Below are positions 25,281 through 34,376 of a DNA stretch of 64,000 bases, piece after piece. The stretch's first letter is position 1. Every line of letters starts with the position of its first letter. The notes beneath the pieces are model-generated. The model was given only the letters and a program-made list of their open reading frames with translations. It did not search any database and was not told the DNA's origin. The position numbers were made by a program, and so were the translations under genes. The stretch covers positions 6,756,501 through 6,820,500 of the forward strand of contig NZ_CP108442.1 in assembly GCF_041435355.1 (NCBI RefSeq), read 5' to 3'. The stretch is from Streptomyces sp. NBC_01276. GTDB taxonomy: Bacteria > Actinomycetota > Actinomycetes > Streptomycetales > Streptomycetaceae.

Positions 25281-26994
25281 GATCTCGCGTCGGCAGTACG
25301 CCGACCTCTTCGGGCCGACGAAGGGCGACCGGATCCGGCTCGCCGACACCGACCTCTTCGTCGAGATCGAGCAGGACCTCAGCGGCGGACCCGGCAACTC
25401 CGGTGACGAGGCCGTCTTCGGTGGCGGCAAGGTCATCCGCGAGTCCATGGGACAGGCCCGCACGACCCGCGCCGAGGGCGCCCCCGACACGGTGATCACC
25501 GGCGTCGTGATCCTCGACCACTGGGGCATCGTCAAGGCCGACGTCGGCATCCGCGACGGCCGGATCTGCGGCATCGGCAAGGCGGGCAACCCCGACACCA
25601 TGGACGGGGTGGAGCCCGCGCTCGTCATCGGGCCCGAGACCGAGATCATCGCCGGCAACGGGAAGATCCTCACCGCGGGCGCCATCGACACCCACATCCA
25701 CTTCATCTCGCCGACCGTGATCGACGAGGCCCTCGCCTCCGGCATCACCACCCTCGTCGGCGGCGGCACCGGCCCCGCCGAGGGCTCCAAGGCCACCACC
25801 GTCACCCCCGGCCCCTGGCACCTGGCCCGCATGTTCGCGGCGCTGGAGGCCTACCCGGTCAACATCGGCCTGCTCGGCAAGGGCAACACCATGTCCCGCG
25901 AGGGCATGCACTCCCAGCTGCGCGGCGGCGCCCTCGGCTTCAAGATCCACGAGGACTGGGGGGCCACCCCGGCCGTCATCGACGCCTGCCTGAGCGTCGC
26001 CGACGAGACCGGCGCGCAGGTCGCCATCCACACCGACACCCTCAACGAGGCCGGGTTCGTGGGCGACACCCTCGCGGCCATCGCCGGGCGGACGATCCAC
26101 TCGTACCACACCGAGGGCGCGGGCGGCGGGCACGCGCCCGACATCATCACCGTGGTCTCCGAGCCGAACATCCTGCCCAGCTCCACCAATCCCACCCGGC
26201 CGCACACCGTCAACACCGTCGAGGAACACCTCGACATGCTGATGGTCTGCCACCACCTCAACCCGGCCGTCCCCGAGGACCTCGCCTTCGCCGAGTCCCG
26301 GATCCGGCCCTCCACCATCGCCGCCGAGGACGTGCTGCACGACCTCGGGGCCATCTCCATCATCTCCTCCGACTCCCAGGCCATGGGCCGGGTCGGCGAG
26401 GTCGTGCTGCGGACCTGGCAGACCGCGCACGTGATGAAGAAGCGACGCGGCTTCCTGCCCGGTGACGGCCCCGCCGACAACCACCGGGCCCGTCGCTACG
26501 TCGCCAAGTACACGATCAACCCCGCCGTGGCGCAGGGCCTCTCCCGCGAGGTCGGATCGGTCGAGGTGGGCAAGCTCGCCGACCTGGTGCTGTGGACGCC
26601 GGCCTTCTTCGGGGTCAAGCCCGAGGTGGTCGTCAAGGGCGGTCAGATCGCCTACGCCCAGATGGGCGACGCCAACGCGTCCATCCCCACCCCGCAGCCG
26701 ATCCTGCCCCGCCCCATGTTCGGCAGCATCGGAAGCGCACCCGGACTGAACTCGATCAACTTCACCGCGCAGGCCGCGCTCGACGACGAGCTGCCCGAAC
26801 GGCTCGGTCTCGGCAAGCAGTTCACGGCCATCGAGAACACGCGCAAGGTGGGCAAGGCGGACATGCGCAACAACGACGCCATGCCCCGGGTCGAGGTCGA
26901 CGCCGACACCTTCACCGTCACCATCGACGGGGAGGCCGTGGAGCCGGCGCCCGCGACGGAACTGCCCATGGCACAGAGATACTTCCTCTTCTGA
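25273..26994 (+). CDS. ureC: Urease alpha (catalytic) subunit
   Basis: A 573-residue UreC with all active-site residues in place when offset by +7 from the Klebsiella numbering: nickel ligands His141 and His143 ([11 protein letters not shown]), the carbamylated Lys224 ([10 protein letters not shown]), the catalytic His in VCHHLN (His327/328) and the Asp367 ligand (SSDSQAMGR). The ATG at 25273 ([16 protein letters not shown]) is the family start. It overlaps ureB by 8 nt. The protein ends in the canonical RYFLF. Confidence 0.98.
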   Translation: MAEISRRQYADLFGPTKGDRIRLADTDLFVEIEQDLSGGPGNSGDEAVFGGGKVIRESMGQARTTRAEGAPDTVITGVVILDHWGIVKADVGIRDGRICGIGKAGNPDTMDGVEPALVIGPETEIIAGNGKILTAGAIDTHIHFISPTVIDEALASGITTLVGGGTGPAEGSKATTVTPGPWHLARMFAALEAYPVNIGLLGKGNTMSREGMHSQLRGGALGFKIHEDWGATPAVIDACLSVADETGAQVAIHTDTLNEAGFVGDTLAAIAGRTIHSYHTEGAGGGHAPDIITVVSEPNILPSSTNPTRPHTVNTVEEHLDMLMVCHHLNPAVPEDLAFAESRIRPSTIAAEDVLHDLGAISIISSDSQAMGRVGEVVLRTWQTAHVMKKRRGFLPGDGPADNHRARRYVAKYTINPAVAQGLSREVGSVEVGKLADLVLWTPAFFGVKPEVVVKGGQIAYAQMGDANASIPTPQPILPRPMFGSIGSAPGLNSINFTAQAALDDELPERLGLGKQFTAIENTRKVGKADMRNNDAMPRVEVDADTFTVTIDGEAVEPAPATELPMAQRYFLF

Positions 26995-27037
26995 TGCGGC
27001 ACACCCTGACGGAGCGTTCCCCGAGGGAGCCCGGCCG

Positions 27038-27712
27038 ATGAGCCTCGCCGCGCTGCTCGTGCTCGCGGACGGCCGCTTCCCCGCCGGAGGCCACGCGCAC
27101 TCCGGCGGGGCGGAGGCCGCCTGCAAGGCGGGCCGGATCCACGACGCCGCGACCCTGGCCGACTTCTGCCGGGGCCGCCTCCACACCGCCGGGCTCACCG
27201 CCGCCTCCCTCGCGGCGGCCGCCGCCCTCGGCCTCGACCCGGTGGAGCTCGACGCCGCCGCCGACGCCCGTACACCCTCGCCCGCGCTGCGCGCCGCCGC
27301 GCGCCGCCTGGGCCGACAGCTCATGCGGGCCGCCCGAGCCACCTGGCCCGACCCCGGGCTCGACGCGCTGGCCGCGGCCTTCCCGCGCGGGGCGCACCAG
27401 CCCGTGGTGCTCGGGACGGCCGCCCGCGCGGCCGGGCTCGGGGCGCTCGACGCCGCCCACGTGGCGGCGTACGAGAGCGTCAGCGGTCCGGCGACCGCGA
27501 CGGTCCGGCTGCTCGGCCTGGACCCCTTCGAGGCCAGCGCGGTACTGGCCCGGCTGGCACCCGAACTCGACGCCGTGGCCGCCCGGGCTGCCGAGGCCGC
27601 CCTGCTCGCCCGTACCGGGGGCACGGACGCGCTGCCCGCCCCCTCCTCGCCCCTGCTGGAGATCGCGGCGCAGGTCCACGCCGACTGGCCGGTCCGCCTC
27701 TTCGCCTCCTGA
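27038..27712 (+). CDS. ureF: Urease accessory protein UreF
   Basis: A 224-residue all-helical accessory protein that joins UreD and UreG to load nickel into apo-urease. Family sequence: LLVLADGRFPAGGHAHSGG (N-terminus), KAGRIHDAATLADFC, and a C-terminal AAQVHADWPVRLFAS. It starts 43 nt after ureC at an ATG with GGGAGCC upstream. Confidence 0.93.
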   Translation: MSLAALLVLADGRFPAGGHAHSGGAEAACKAGRIHDAATLADFCRGRLHTAGLTAASLAAAAALGLDPVELDAAADARTPSPALRAAARRLGRQLMRAARATWPDPGLDALAAAFPRGAHQPVVLGTAARAAGLGALDAAHVAAYESVSGPATATVRLLGLDPFEASAVLARLAPELDAVAARAAEAALLARTGGTDALPAPSSPLLEIAAQVHADWPVRLFAS

Positions 27713-27760
27713 GCGGACCGCGCCCCGGCCGGCCACCCCCACCACTTCCTAGGAGACCCC

Positions 27761-28447
27761 GTGCACCTCGACCACGACGTGGCCTACCCCCAGCGCCACA
27801 CCCACAGCGCGGACCCGCACCGCGCCGACGGCACCCGCCGCGCCCTGCGCATCGGACTCGGCGGGCCCGTCGGCTCCGGCAAGACGGCGACCGTCGCCGC
27901 GCTCTGCCGGGCCCTGCGGGCCGAGCTGTCCATGGCCGTCGTCACCAATGACATCTACACCCGTGAGGACGCCGAGTTCCTGCTCCGCGAGGCGGTCCTG
28001 CCGCCCGAGCGGATCAGCGCCGTCGAGACCGGTGCCTGCCCGCACACCGCCATCCGCGACGACATCTCCGCGAACCTGGAGGCCGTCGAGGAGCTGGAGG
28101 ACAGCGTGGGACCGCTGGACCTGATCCTCGTCGAGTCCGGCGGTGACAACCTCACCGCCACCTTCTCCCGCGGCCTGGTCGACGCCCAGATCTTCGTCAT
28201 CGACGTGGCCGGCGGCGACGACATCCCCCGCAAGGGCGGCCCCGGCGTCACCACCGCCGACCTGCTGGTCGTCAACAAGACCGACCTCGCCCCGCACGTC
28301 GGCTCCGACCTGGAGCGGATGGCCCGTGACGCGGCCGCCCAGCGCGGGGAGCTGCCCGTCGCCTTCCAGTCCCTGCGCGGCACCGAGGGAGTGGCCCCGG
28401 TCGCCGCGTGGGTGCGCGAGCGGATCGCCGCCTGGGTCGTACGGTGA
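27761..28447 (+). CDS. ureG: Urease accessory GTPase UreG with His-rich N-terminus
   Basis: A 228-residue SIMIBI GTPase. The P-loop is GGPVGSGKT (about residues 36-44), the CPH metal-binding motif is in [14 protein letters not shown], switch segment [14 protein letters not shown] and base motif VNKTDL. The first 26 residues are His-rich ([20 protein letters not shown]), which suggests nickel binding and could replace the missing UreE. GTG at 27761 with AGGAGA upstream. It overlaps ureD by a GTGA junction. Confidence 0.96.
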   Translation: MHLDHDVAYPQRHTHSADPHRADGTRRALRIGLGGPVGSGKTATVAALCRALRAELSMAVVTNDIYTREDAEFLLREAVLPPERISAVETGACPHTAIRDDISANLEAVEELEDSVGPLDLILVESGGDNLTATFSRGLVDAQIFVIDVAGGDDIPRKGGPGVTTADLLVVNKTDLAPHVGSDLERMARDAAAQRGELPVAFQSLRGTEGVAPVAAWVRERIAAWVVR

Positions 28448-29235
28448 CCGCCGCGGCCCCCGCCACCACCGCGCCGCCCCCGGCCGGACTGCGGGCCACC
28501 GCCCGGATCGGCGCCGTCCGCGACGGGCGCGGCGGCACCGCCCTGCCCCTGCTGGCCGGGGAGGGGCCGCTGGCCCTGCGCCGCACCCGGGACGAGGGCG
28601 CCGAGGCCGGGGTGATGCTGGTCGGCGCGATGAGCGCCCCCCTCGGCGGCGACCACCTCGCGGTGGAGGCCGACGCCGGGCCGGGCGCCCGGCTCGCACT
28701 GCGCTCGGCGGCCGCCACCCTGGCCCTGCCCGGCCGGGGCGGCGAGCCCGCGCGGTACGACGTACGGCTCTCGCTCGCCGAGGACGCGGAGGTGCGCTGG
28801 CTCCCGGAGCAGCTGGTCTCCGTGCGCGGCAGCGACCTGCGCGTCCGCACCCGGGCCGAACTGGCGCCCGGCGCCCGGCTGATGCTCCGCGAGGAACAGG
28901 TGCTGGGGCGTACCGGGGAGGACCCCGGTACGCTGCGTGCCCGGCTCACGGTCACCCGGGGCGGCCGGCCCCTGCTGGACCAGGAACTGTCCTGCGGACC
29001 CGGTTCCCCCGGGGGCTGGGACGGCCCGGCGGGCATCGCGGGCCACCGGGCGCTCGGCCAGTTGCTGGTGGTGGACCCGCGGTTCGAATCCGACCCGCCC
29101 GGGGCGCGGGTGCTCGGGGAGTTCGCGGCGGCCACCCCGCTGGCGGGTCCCGCGGTGCTCGTGACGGCCCTGGCCCCGGACGCGCTGCGGCTGCGCGAGC
29201 TGCTGGACGAGGCGGCCCGCGCGTACGGGTGGTGA
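28444..29235 (+). CDS. ureD: Urease accessory protein UreD
   Basis: A 263-residue UreD/UreH scaffold protein ([52 protein letters not shown]). It is divergent in sequence, as usual for this family, but position and motifs fit. The GTG at 28444 overlaps the ureG stop; a longer in-frame GTG at 28408 lies wholly in ureG and is less likely. It is the last gene of the operon. No ureE is present. Confidence 0.9.
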   Translation: MTAAAPATTAPPPAGLRATARIGAVRDGRGGTALPLLAGEGPLALRRTRDEGAEAGVMLVGAMSAPLGGDHLAVEADAGPGARLALRSAAATLALPGRGGEPARYDVRLSLAEDAEVRWLPEQLVSVRGSDLRVRTRAELAPGARLMLREEQVLGRTGEDPGTLRARLTVTRGGRPLLDQELSCGPGSPGGWDGPAGIAGHRALGQLLVVDPRFESDPPGARVLGEFAAATPLAGPAVLVTALAPDALRLRELLDEAARAYGW

Positions 29236-29428
29236 CGGCGGGTCACACTCGGGGCGAATGGGACACCGCTCAGCGGTACACCCGTTTCCGGTTATCGGGT
29301 TGGCAAAGAACTCGACCTTGCTCTGTTGTTGGGTATCGGTCAGGCGAAAGGATCCCCCTGCACGCCGACGACCGAACTCGACCGAATCCGGCCGCCCACG
29401 GCGGCACATGAGCAGGGGGAACAACCAC

Positions 29429-31093
29429 GTGATACGCACTGCGGCGCTGGGGAGCGCTGCCACTCTGATCACCGGCGCACTGGCGGCGGGCCTGCTGCTC
29501 GCGCCGTCCGCCTCGGCGGCTTCGGCCGGCCGGGACAACGGGGCCGCGGAAGCGGTCGGCGCCCAGATCGCCGCCGCCCGCGCCGCGCGCGCCGGCATCG
29601 ACTGGAAGGACTGTCCTGCCGACTGGGGCTTCGCGAAGCCGGTCCAGTGCGGCTGGGTGAAGGTCCCGCTCGACTACACCAAGCCCTTCGGCAAGACCAT
29701 CGACCTCGCGGTCGACCGCGCCGTGAGCACCGGTACCAAGGAGGAGCGCCAGGGCGCGCTCGTCTACAACCCGGGTGGCCCGGGCGGCTCCGGCATGCGC
29801 TTCCCGCTCCGGATCACCAACAAGAGCCCGCTGTGGGTCAACACCTCGAAGGCCTACGACTTCGTGGGCTTCGACCCCCGCGGCGTCGGCCACTCCGCGC
29901 CGATCTCCTGCATCGACCCGCAGGAGTTCGTCAAGGCCCCCAAGGCCGACCCGGTCCCGTCCAACGAGGCCGACAAGCGCGCCCAGCGCAAGCTCGCCGC
30001 CGAGTACGCGGACGGCTGCAAGGAGCGCAGCGGCGAGATGCTGCCGCACATGACCACCCCCAACACCGCGCGCGACCTGGACGTGATCCGGGCCGCCCTC
30101 GGTGAGCAGAAGCTGAACTACCTCGGCGTCTCCTACGGCACCTACCTGGGCGGGGTCTACGCGACCCTCTTCCCGTCCCACGTGCGCCGCATGATCGTCG
30201 ACAGCGTGGTCAACCCCAAGCAGGACAACATCTGGTACCAGGCCAACCTGGAGCAGGACGTCGCCTTCCAGATGCGCTGGAACGACTGGGAGGACTGGGT
30301 CGCCAAGAACGACGCCTCCTTCCACCTCGGTGACACCCGCGCCAAGGTCGAGGCCAAGTGGCTGGAGCTGCGCGGCAAGGCCAAGGCCAACCCGCTCGGC
30401 GGCGTGGCCGGTCCGAACGAGCTGCTCGGCTTCTTCCAGAAGGCGCCGTACTACGACTCCTCCTGGGTGCCGGTCGCGCAGGCGTTCAGCGCCTGGGCCG
30501 CCGGTGACGAGAAGCCGCTGATCGACGCCGTCGCCCCCGACATGTCCGACACCGCGGGCAACATCGCCTCGGAGAACGGCAACGCCGTCTACACCGCGGT
30601 CGAGTGCGCCGACGCCAAGTGGCCGACCAGCTGGGCCAAGTGGGACCGCGACAACACCGCGCTCCACAAGAAGTACCCCTTCCTGACCTGGTCGAACGCC
30701 TGGATGAACCTGCCCTGCGCGACCTGGAAGTCCAAGCAGAGCACCCCGATCGAGGTCGGTGCCAAGCGCGGTATCGCGCCGGTCCTGATCGTCCAGTCCG
30801 AGCGTGACGCGGCCACCCCGTACGAGGGTGGTGTCGAGCTGCACCGCCGTCTGGCCGGTTCGCGTCTGATCACCGAGCAGAACGCCGGCTCGCACGGTGT
30901 GACCAGCCTGGTCAACCCCTGCATCAACACCCGCGTGGACGCCTACCTGCTGACCGGCAAGGTCGACGCGCAGGACGTCAAGTGCGGTCCGCACGCCACC
31001 CCGGTGGCGCCGGCCCCGGCCGCCGCCAAGTCGCTCGCCCAGGCCCCGGCCGACGGGCTCGCGGTGCGTGAGGAGCTCCCGGCCGTCCGTTAA
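29429..31093 (+). CDS. Secreted tripeptidyl-aminopeptidase-like alpha/beta hydrolase
   Basis: A 554-residue exported serine hydrolase of the TAP/SlpD family that releases tripeptides from protein N-termini. The signal peptide ends near LLLAPSASAASA. The oxyanion loop is YNPGGPGGSGM, nucleophile Ser235 in GVSYGTYLGG, Asp460 in SERDAATP and His489 in GSHGV; the C-terminal TAP-like domain follows the family. The GTG at 29429 is preferred because AGGGGGA lies 8-10 nt upstream, whereas the in-frame ATG at 29408 has no Shine-Dalgarno. In S. coelicolor a tap gene is next to urease, as here. Confidence 0.9.
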   Translation: MIRTAALGSAATLITGALAAGLLLAPSASAASAGRDNGAAEAVGAQIAAARAARAGIDWKDCPADWGFAKPVQCGWVKVPLDYTKPFGKTIDLAVDRAVSTGTKEERQGALVYNPGGPGGSGMRFPLRITNKSPLWVNTSKAYDFVGFDPRGVGHSAPISCIDPQEFVKAPKADPVPSNEADKRAQRKLAAEYADGCKERSGEMLPHMTTPNTARDLDVIRAALGEQKLNYLGVSYGTYLGGVYATLFPSHVRRMIVDSVVNPKQDNIWYQANLEQDVAFQMRWNDWEDWVAKNDASFHLGDTRAKVEAKWLELRGKAKANPLGGVAGPNELLGFFQKAPYYDSSWVPVAQAFSAWAAGDEKPLIDAVAPDMSDTAGNIASENGNAVYTAVECADAKWPTSWAKWDRDNTALHKKYPFLTWSNAWMNLPCATWKSKQSTPIEVGAKRGIAPVLIVQSERDAATPYEGGVELHRRLAGSRLITEQNAGSHGVTSLVNPCINTRVDAYLLTGKVDAQDVKCGPHATPVAPAPAAAKSLAQAPADGLAVREELPAVR

Positions 31094-31122
31094 GGATCCG
31101 GAGAAGTGACGAGGGAGAAGGC

Positions 31123-31833
31123 TCAGCGCGGTCCGCGCCGGGCCTTCTTCCGCTTCTCCTCCTCCTCGGCCTTGACCTCGGTGGCGTACCGGTCCACGTA
31201 CTCTTGGCCCGAGAGGCCGAGGATCGCGTACATGATCTCGTCCGTGACGGCGCGCAGGACGGCCCGCTCCCGCTCCATGCCCGCGTAGCGGGAGAACTCC
31301 ATCGGTGCGCCGAATCGGATCGTCACCCGCCGGATCTTCGGGATCCTCCGGCCCGGCGGCTGGATCTCGAAGGTGCCGACCATCGCGCACGGCACCACCG
31401 GCACCCCGGCGCCGAGTGCCATCGCCGCCACCCCGACCTTGCCCTTGTAGAGCCGCCCGTCGTGCGAGCGCGTGCCCTCCGGGTAGATCCCGAGCAGCTC
31501 GCCCCGGGCGAGCACCCCGAGCCCCTCGCGCAGGGCCGCCTGACCGGCGTCCTTGCCGGAGCGGTCCACCGGGATCTGGCCGGCGCTGCGGAAGAACGCG
31601 GCGGTCAGCCGGCCCTTGAGGCCCGGTCCGGTGAAGTACTCGGCCTTCGCCAGGAAGGTGATCCTGCGCTTCAGGATCGCGGGCATCAGGAAGTGGTCGG
31701 AGAAGGACAGGTGGTTGCCCGCGACGATCGCCGCCCCCTCCGCGGGGATGTTCTCCAGCCCCTCGATCCGCGGCCGGAACAGCATCCGCAGCAGCGGTCC
31801 GAGCAGCACGTGCTTGAGCAAGTGGTAGAACAC
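31123..31833 (-). CDS. 1-acyl-sn-glycerol-3-phosphate acyltransferase (PlsC-like)
   Basis: A 236-residue membrane-associated acyltransferase with the catalytic HX4D box NHLSFSDHF (about residues 40-48), the Arg motif in FRSAGQIPVDRSG, the phosphate-binding YPEGTRS and the VPVVPCAMVGT motif. It should acylate lysophosphatidate in phospholipid synthesis. The GTG at 31833 with AAGGGAAG upstream starts the domain properly. The C-terminus is a charged, helical extension (KAEEEEKRKKARRG). It is convergent with the tap-like gene, 29 nt apart. Confidence 0.9.
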   Translation of the reverse strand: MFYHLLKHVLLGPLLRMLFRPRIEGLENIPAEGAAIVAGNHLSFSDHFLMPAILKRRITFLAKAEYFTGPGLKGRLTAAFFRSAGQIPVDRSGKDAGQAALREGLGVLARGELLGIYPEGTRSHDGRLYKGKVGVAAMALGAGVPVVPCAMVGTFEIQPPGRRIPKIRRVTIRFGAPMEFSRYAGMERERAVLRAVTDEIMYAILGLSGQEYVDRYATEVKAEEEEKRKKARRGPR

Positions 31834-31898
31834 CCGGTGCTTCCCTTCGCCCGACGGTCGCTCCGCGTCCGACCGGGAGCGAGGCGTACGCGGCCCGC

Positions 31899-32057
31899 TC
31901 AGGCGCTGCCGGCGGCGGCCATCCCCAGGGTCAGCAGGCCCAGCACCACCCAGCCGAACCACAGCCAGCCGTTGCTGCCGAGCGCCACGGAGTACGCGGA
32001 GACGGCCACCAGGGCGGCGAAGGTCGTCACCGCCATCGCCTTAACGGATCCGGTCAT
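31899..32057 (-). CDS. Small membrane protein, 52 residues
   Basis: A short frame that encodes a basic N-terminus (MTGSVKAMAV) and two hydrophobic helices (about residues 8-25 and 31-48, the second with GWLWFGWVVLGLL). It lies between ctaG-like and the acyltransferase gene, all on the same strand, 32 nt after ctaG-like. Codon use is G/C at third positions, as in real genes. The function is unknown. Confidence 0.6.
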   Translation of the reverse strand: MTGSVKAMAVTTFAALVAVSAYSVALGSNGWLWFGWVVLGLLTLGMAAAGSA

Positions 32058-32089
32058 GCCCCATGGTGGCGCCTGGGACGGCCCGAGCG

Positions 32090-33058
32090 CTACTGGCCGC
32101 GCCCTTGGAGCGAGGCGAGGTACGCGTTGTACGCCTCCAGCTCCTGGTCGCCGTTGCGCTCCTCGGCCCGGTCCGAGCGCTTCGCCGCGCGCTGCTCCGA
32201 GTGGTACCACTGGTAGACCAGCGCGATCAGCACCAGTACCGAGGGGATCTCGCTGAACGCCCAGGCGATGCCGCCGCCCCACTGCTGGTCGAGCAGCGGA
32301 TCGATGCCGAGGGAGGCCGGCGGGTTCTGATAGGTCTTGATCATCGGCTCGCTCGCCATCATCAGGGCGATGCCGAAGAAGGCGTGGAAGGGCATGCCCG
32401 CGAAGAGCTCCAGCATCCGCATCACGTAGCCGGGGCGGTGCGGGCCCGGGTCCACGCCCATGATCGGCCAGAAGAAGATCAGGCCGACCGCGAGGAAGTG
32501 GACCATCATCGCGATGTGGCCGGTCCTCGACTCCATCAGGAAGTCGAAGAGCGGGGTGAAGTACAGGCCGTAGAGGCTGGCGATGAACATCGGGATGGTG
32601 AAGGCCGGGTGCGTGACGATCCGCATGTACCGGCTGTGCAGCAGCATCAGGAGCAGCTCGCGGGGGCCCTTGGTGCCGCGGGCGGCGGGCGGCAGCGCGC
32701 GCAGCGCCAGCGTGACCGGCGCGCCCAGCAGCAGCAGGATCGGGCTGATCATGCTGATCACCATGTGCTGGACCATGTGGACGCTGAACATGACCATGCC
32801 GTAGTCGTTCAGCTTGGTGCACATCATCAGCGCCACGCTCAGCACGCCCGCCACGAAGGCGACCGTCCGGCCCACCGGCCAGGCGTCCCCGCGCCGGCGC
32901 AGGCGCAGCACGCCCCACCCGTACAGGGTCAGCCCCAGCAGGGAGCCGAACAGGAAGAAGGCGTCGAAGGAGAACTCCAGCCCGCGCCCGAGGGTGAACG
33001 GCGGCAGGTCCATGTTCATGTCCATGTTCATGTCCATGCCGTGACCGCTGTGATCCAT
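32090..33058 (-). CDS. CtaG/Caa3-type cytochrome c oxidase assembly protein
   Basis: A 322-residue polytopic membrane protein of the caa3_CtaG family, which helps assemble the copper centre of cytochrome oxidase or transports copper. About eight hydrophobic helices are visible, with FSVHMVQHMVISMISP and FFGIALMMASEP carrying conserved His/Met. The start MDHSGHGMDMNMDMNMD holds alternating Met/Asp with two His, likely exposed copper ligands. The ATG at 33058 begins this region. The C-terminus is cytosolic and charged. It follows pfkA beyond a palindromic terminator, so it has its own transcript. Confidence 0.88.
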   Translation of the reverse strand: MDHSGHGMDMNMDMNMDLPPFTLGRGLEFSFDAFFLFGSLLGLTLYGWGVLRLRRRGDAWPVGRTVAFVAGVLSVALMMCTKLNDYGMVMFSVHMVQHMVISMISPILLLLGAPVTLALRALPPAARGTKGPRELLLMLLHSRYMRIVTHPAFTIPMFIASLYGLYFTPLFDFLMESRTGHIAMMVHFLAVGLIFFWPIMGVDPGPHRPGYVMRMLELFAGMPFHAFFGIALMMASEPMIKTYQNPPASLGIDPLLDQQWGGGIAWAFSEIPSVLVLIALVYQWYHSEQRAAKRSDRAEERNGDQELEAYNAYLASLQGRGQ

Positions 33059-33095
33059 CTGTTCACTCCCTTGACTGTGGCGCTCCACCACAGTA

Positions 33096-33133
33096 GTGCC
33101 GCCCCCGGACGCGATCGCGTCCGGGGGCGGCAC
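33096..33133. terminator. 38-bp perfect palindrome downstream of pfkA
   Basis: The arm GTGCCGCCCCCGGACGCGA is followed at once by its exact reverse complement. It lies 18 nt beyond the pfkA stop and 38 nt before the ctaG-like start, both on the minus strand. It is most simply a hairpin terminator for pfkA without a T run. An operator role cannot be excluded. Confidence 0.7.
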
Positions 33134-33150
33134 TCAGCAGGGGGGAAACA

Positions 33151-34179
33151 TCACAGGACGTTCTGTGCCTCTTCGTACCGGTCCGCCGGAACGGTCTTCA
33201 GGGTCGACGTGGCCTCGGCCAGCGGCACCATCACGATGTCGGTGCCGCGCAGGGCCGTCAGCATCCCGAACTCGCCCCGGTGCGCCGCCTCCACCGCGTG
33301 CCAGCCGAAGCGGGTCGCGAGGACGCGGTCGTAGGCGGTGGGGGTGCCGCCGCGCTGGACGTGGCCGAGGATGACCGGACGGGCCTCCTTGCCGAGCCGC
33401 GCCTCCAGCTCGACGGCGAGCCGGTTGCCGATGCCGGCGAACCGCTCGTGCCCGTACATGTCCGTACCGCCCTCCTCGACGGCCATCGAGGAGCCCGGAG
33501 CGGGCTTGGCGCCCTCGGCGACCACGACGATCGCGAACCGCTTGCCCGCCGAGAAGCGCTCGCCGACGATCGCCGTTAGCTCCTCGATGTCGAAGGGGCG
33601 CTCCGGCACGACGATCGCGTGCGCGCCCGCCGCCATGCCCGAGTGCAGGGCGATCCAGCCGGTGTGGCGGCCCATGACCTCCACGACCATCACGCGCTGG
33701 TGGGACTCGGCGGTGGTCTTCAGCCGGTCCAGGGCCTCGGTGGCCACGCCCACGGCCGTGTCGAAACCGAAGGTGACGTCCGTCGAGGCGATGTCGTTGT
33801 CGATGGTCTTCGGCACGCCGACGATCGGCAGTCCGCCCTGCGCGAGCAGGTTGGCGGCCTTCAGGGTGCCCTCGCCGCCGATCGGGATGATCGCGTCCAG
33901 GCCGAGGTCGGCGACGTGCCCCCGGGCCCGCTCCACGCCGTCGCGCAGGTGCGCGGGCTGGACGCGGGAGGAGCCGAGGATGGTGCCGCCGCGGGCCAGG
34001 ATGCCGCCCACGGCGTCGAGGTCGAGCTTGCGGTAGTCGCACTCCAGCAGGCCGCGCCAGCCGTCGTGGAAGCCGATGACCTCGTCGCCGTGGTCGACCA
34101 CGGCGCGGTGCACGACGGAACGGATGACGGCATTGAGGCCGGGGCAGTCGCCGCCGGAAGTGAGCACACCAATGCGCAT
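33151..34179 (-). CDS. pfkA: 6-phosphofructokinase
   Basis: A 342-residue group-III PFK that phosphorylates fructose 6-phosphate. Motifs: GVLTSGGDCPGLN (nucleotide loop), IPIGGEGTLKAA (equivalent of E. coli GGDGS; the Gly104 position kept, Asp103 as Glu), PKTIDNDIASTDVTFGF (catalytic Asp; Lys at the position of E. coli Gly124), EVMGRHTGWIAL and GHVQRGGTPTAYDR. Gly104 favours ATP as donor. The ATG at 34179 is the family start. By position it matches the third PFK gene of S. coelicolor. Confidence 0.94.
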   Translation of the reverse strand: MRIGVLTSGGDCPGLNAVIRSVVHRAVVDHGDEVIGFHDGWRGLLECDYRKLDLDAVGGILARGGTILGSSRVQPAHLRDGVERARGHVADLGLDAIIPIGGEGTLKAANLLAQGGLPIVGVPKTIDNDIASTDVTFGFDTAVGVATEALDRLKTTAESHQRVMVVEVMGRHTGWIALHSGMAAGAHAIVVPERPFDIEELTAIVGERFSAGKRFAIVVVAEGAKPAPGSSMAVEEGGTDMYGHERFAGIGNRLAVELEARLGKEARPVILGHVQRGGTPTAYDRVLATRFGWHAVEAAHRGEFGMLTALRGTDIVMVPLAEATSTLKTVPADRYEEAQNVL

Positions 34180-34316
34180 GGCAGGAAGAACCTTTGCAAC
34201 GTGGGCCGACGACCGGACCACGTCGTCCGGTTGGAACTACCTGCCAGCCTACAAGCGGATTCCCGGTGGACTGAACCATCCTCCACATGCTGGTCAGAAC
34301 AATTGTGCGAACGGAC

Positions 34317-34350
34317 GTCGGCCCGGACCCCCTGGGGGATCCGGGCCGAC
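34317..34350. terminator. Terminator hairpin after gatD
   Basis: GTCGGCCCGG (34317-34326) pairs with CCGGGCCGAC (34341-34350), and the inner CCCCC with GGGGG. It lies 26 nt beyond the gatD stop on the minus strand and separates murT-gatD from pfkA. Confidence 0.75.
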
Positions 34351-34376
34351 GGACGGTACGGCAGGTGCCGGGCGGG

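Noticed and set aside
25048..27624. An 858-codon open frame on the minus strand opposite ureC
   Set aside because: Antisense shadow of urease; no domain, and codon third positions are not G/C-biased in this frame.
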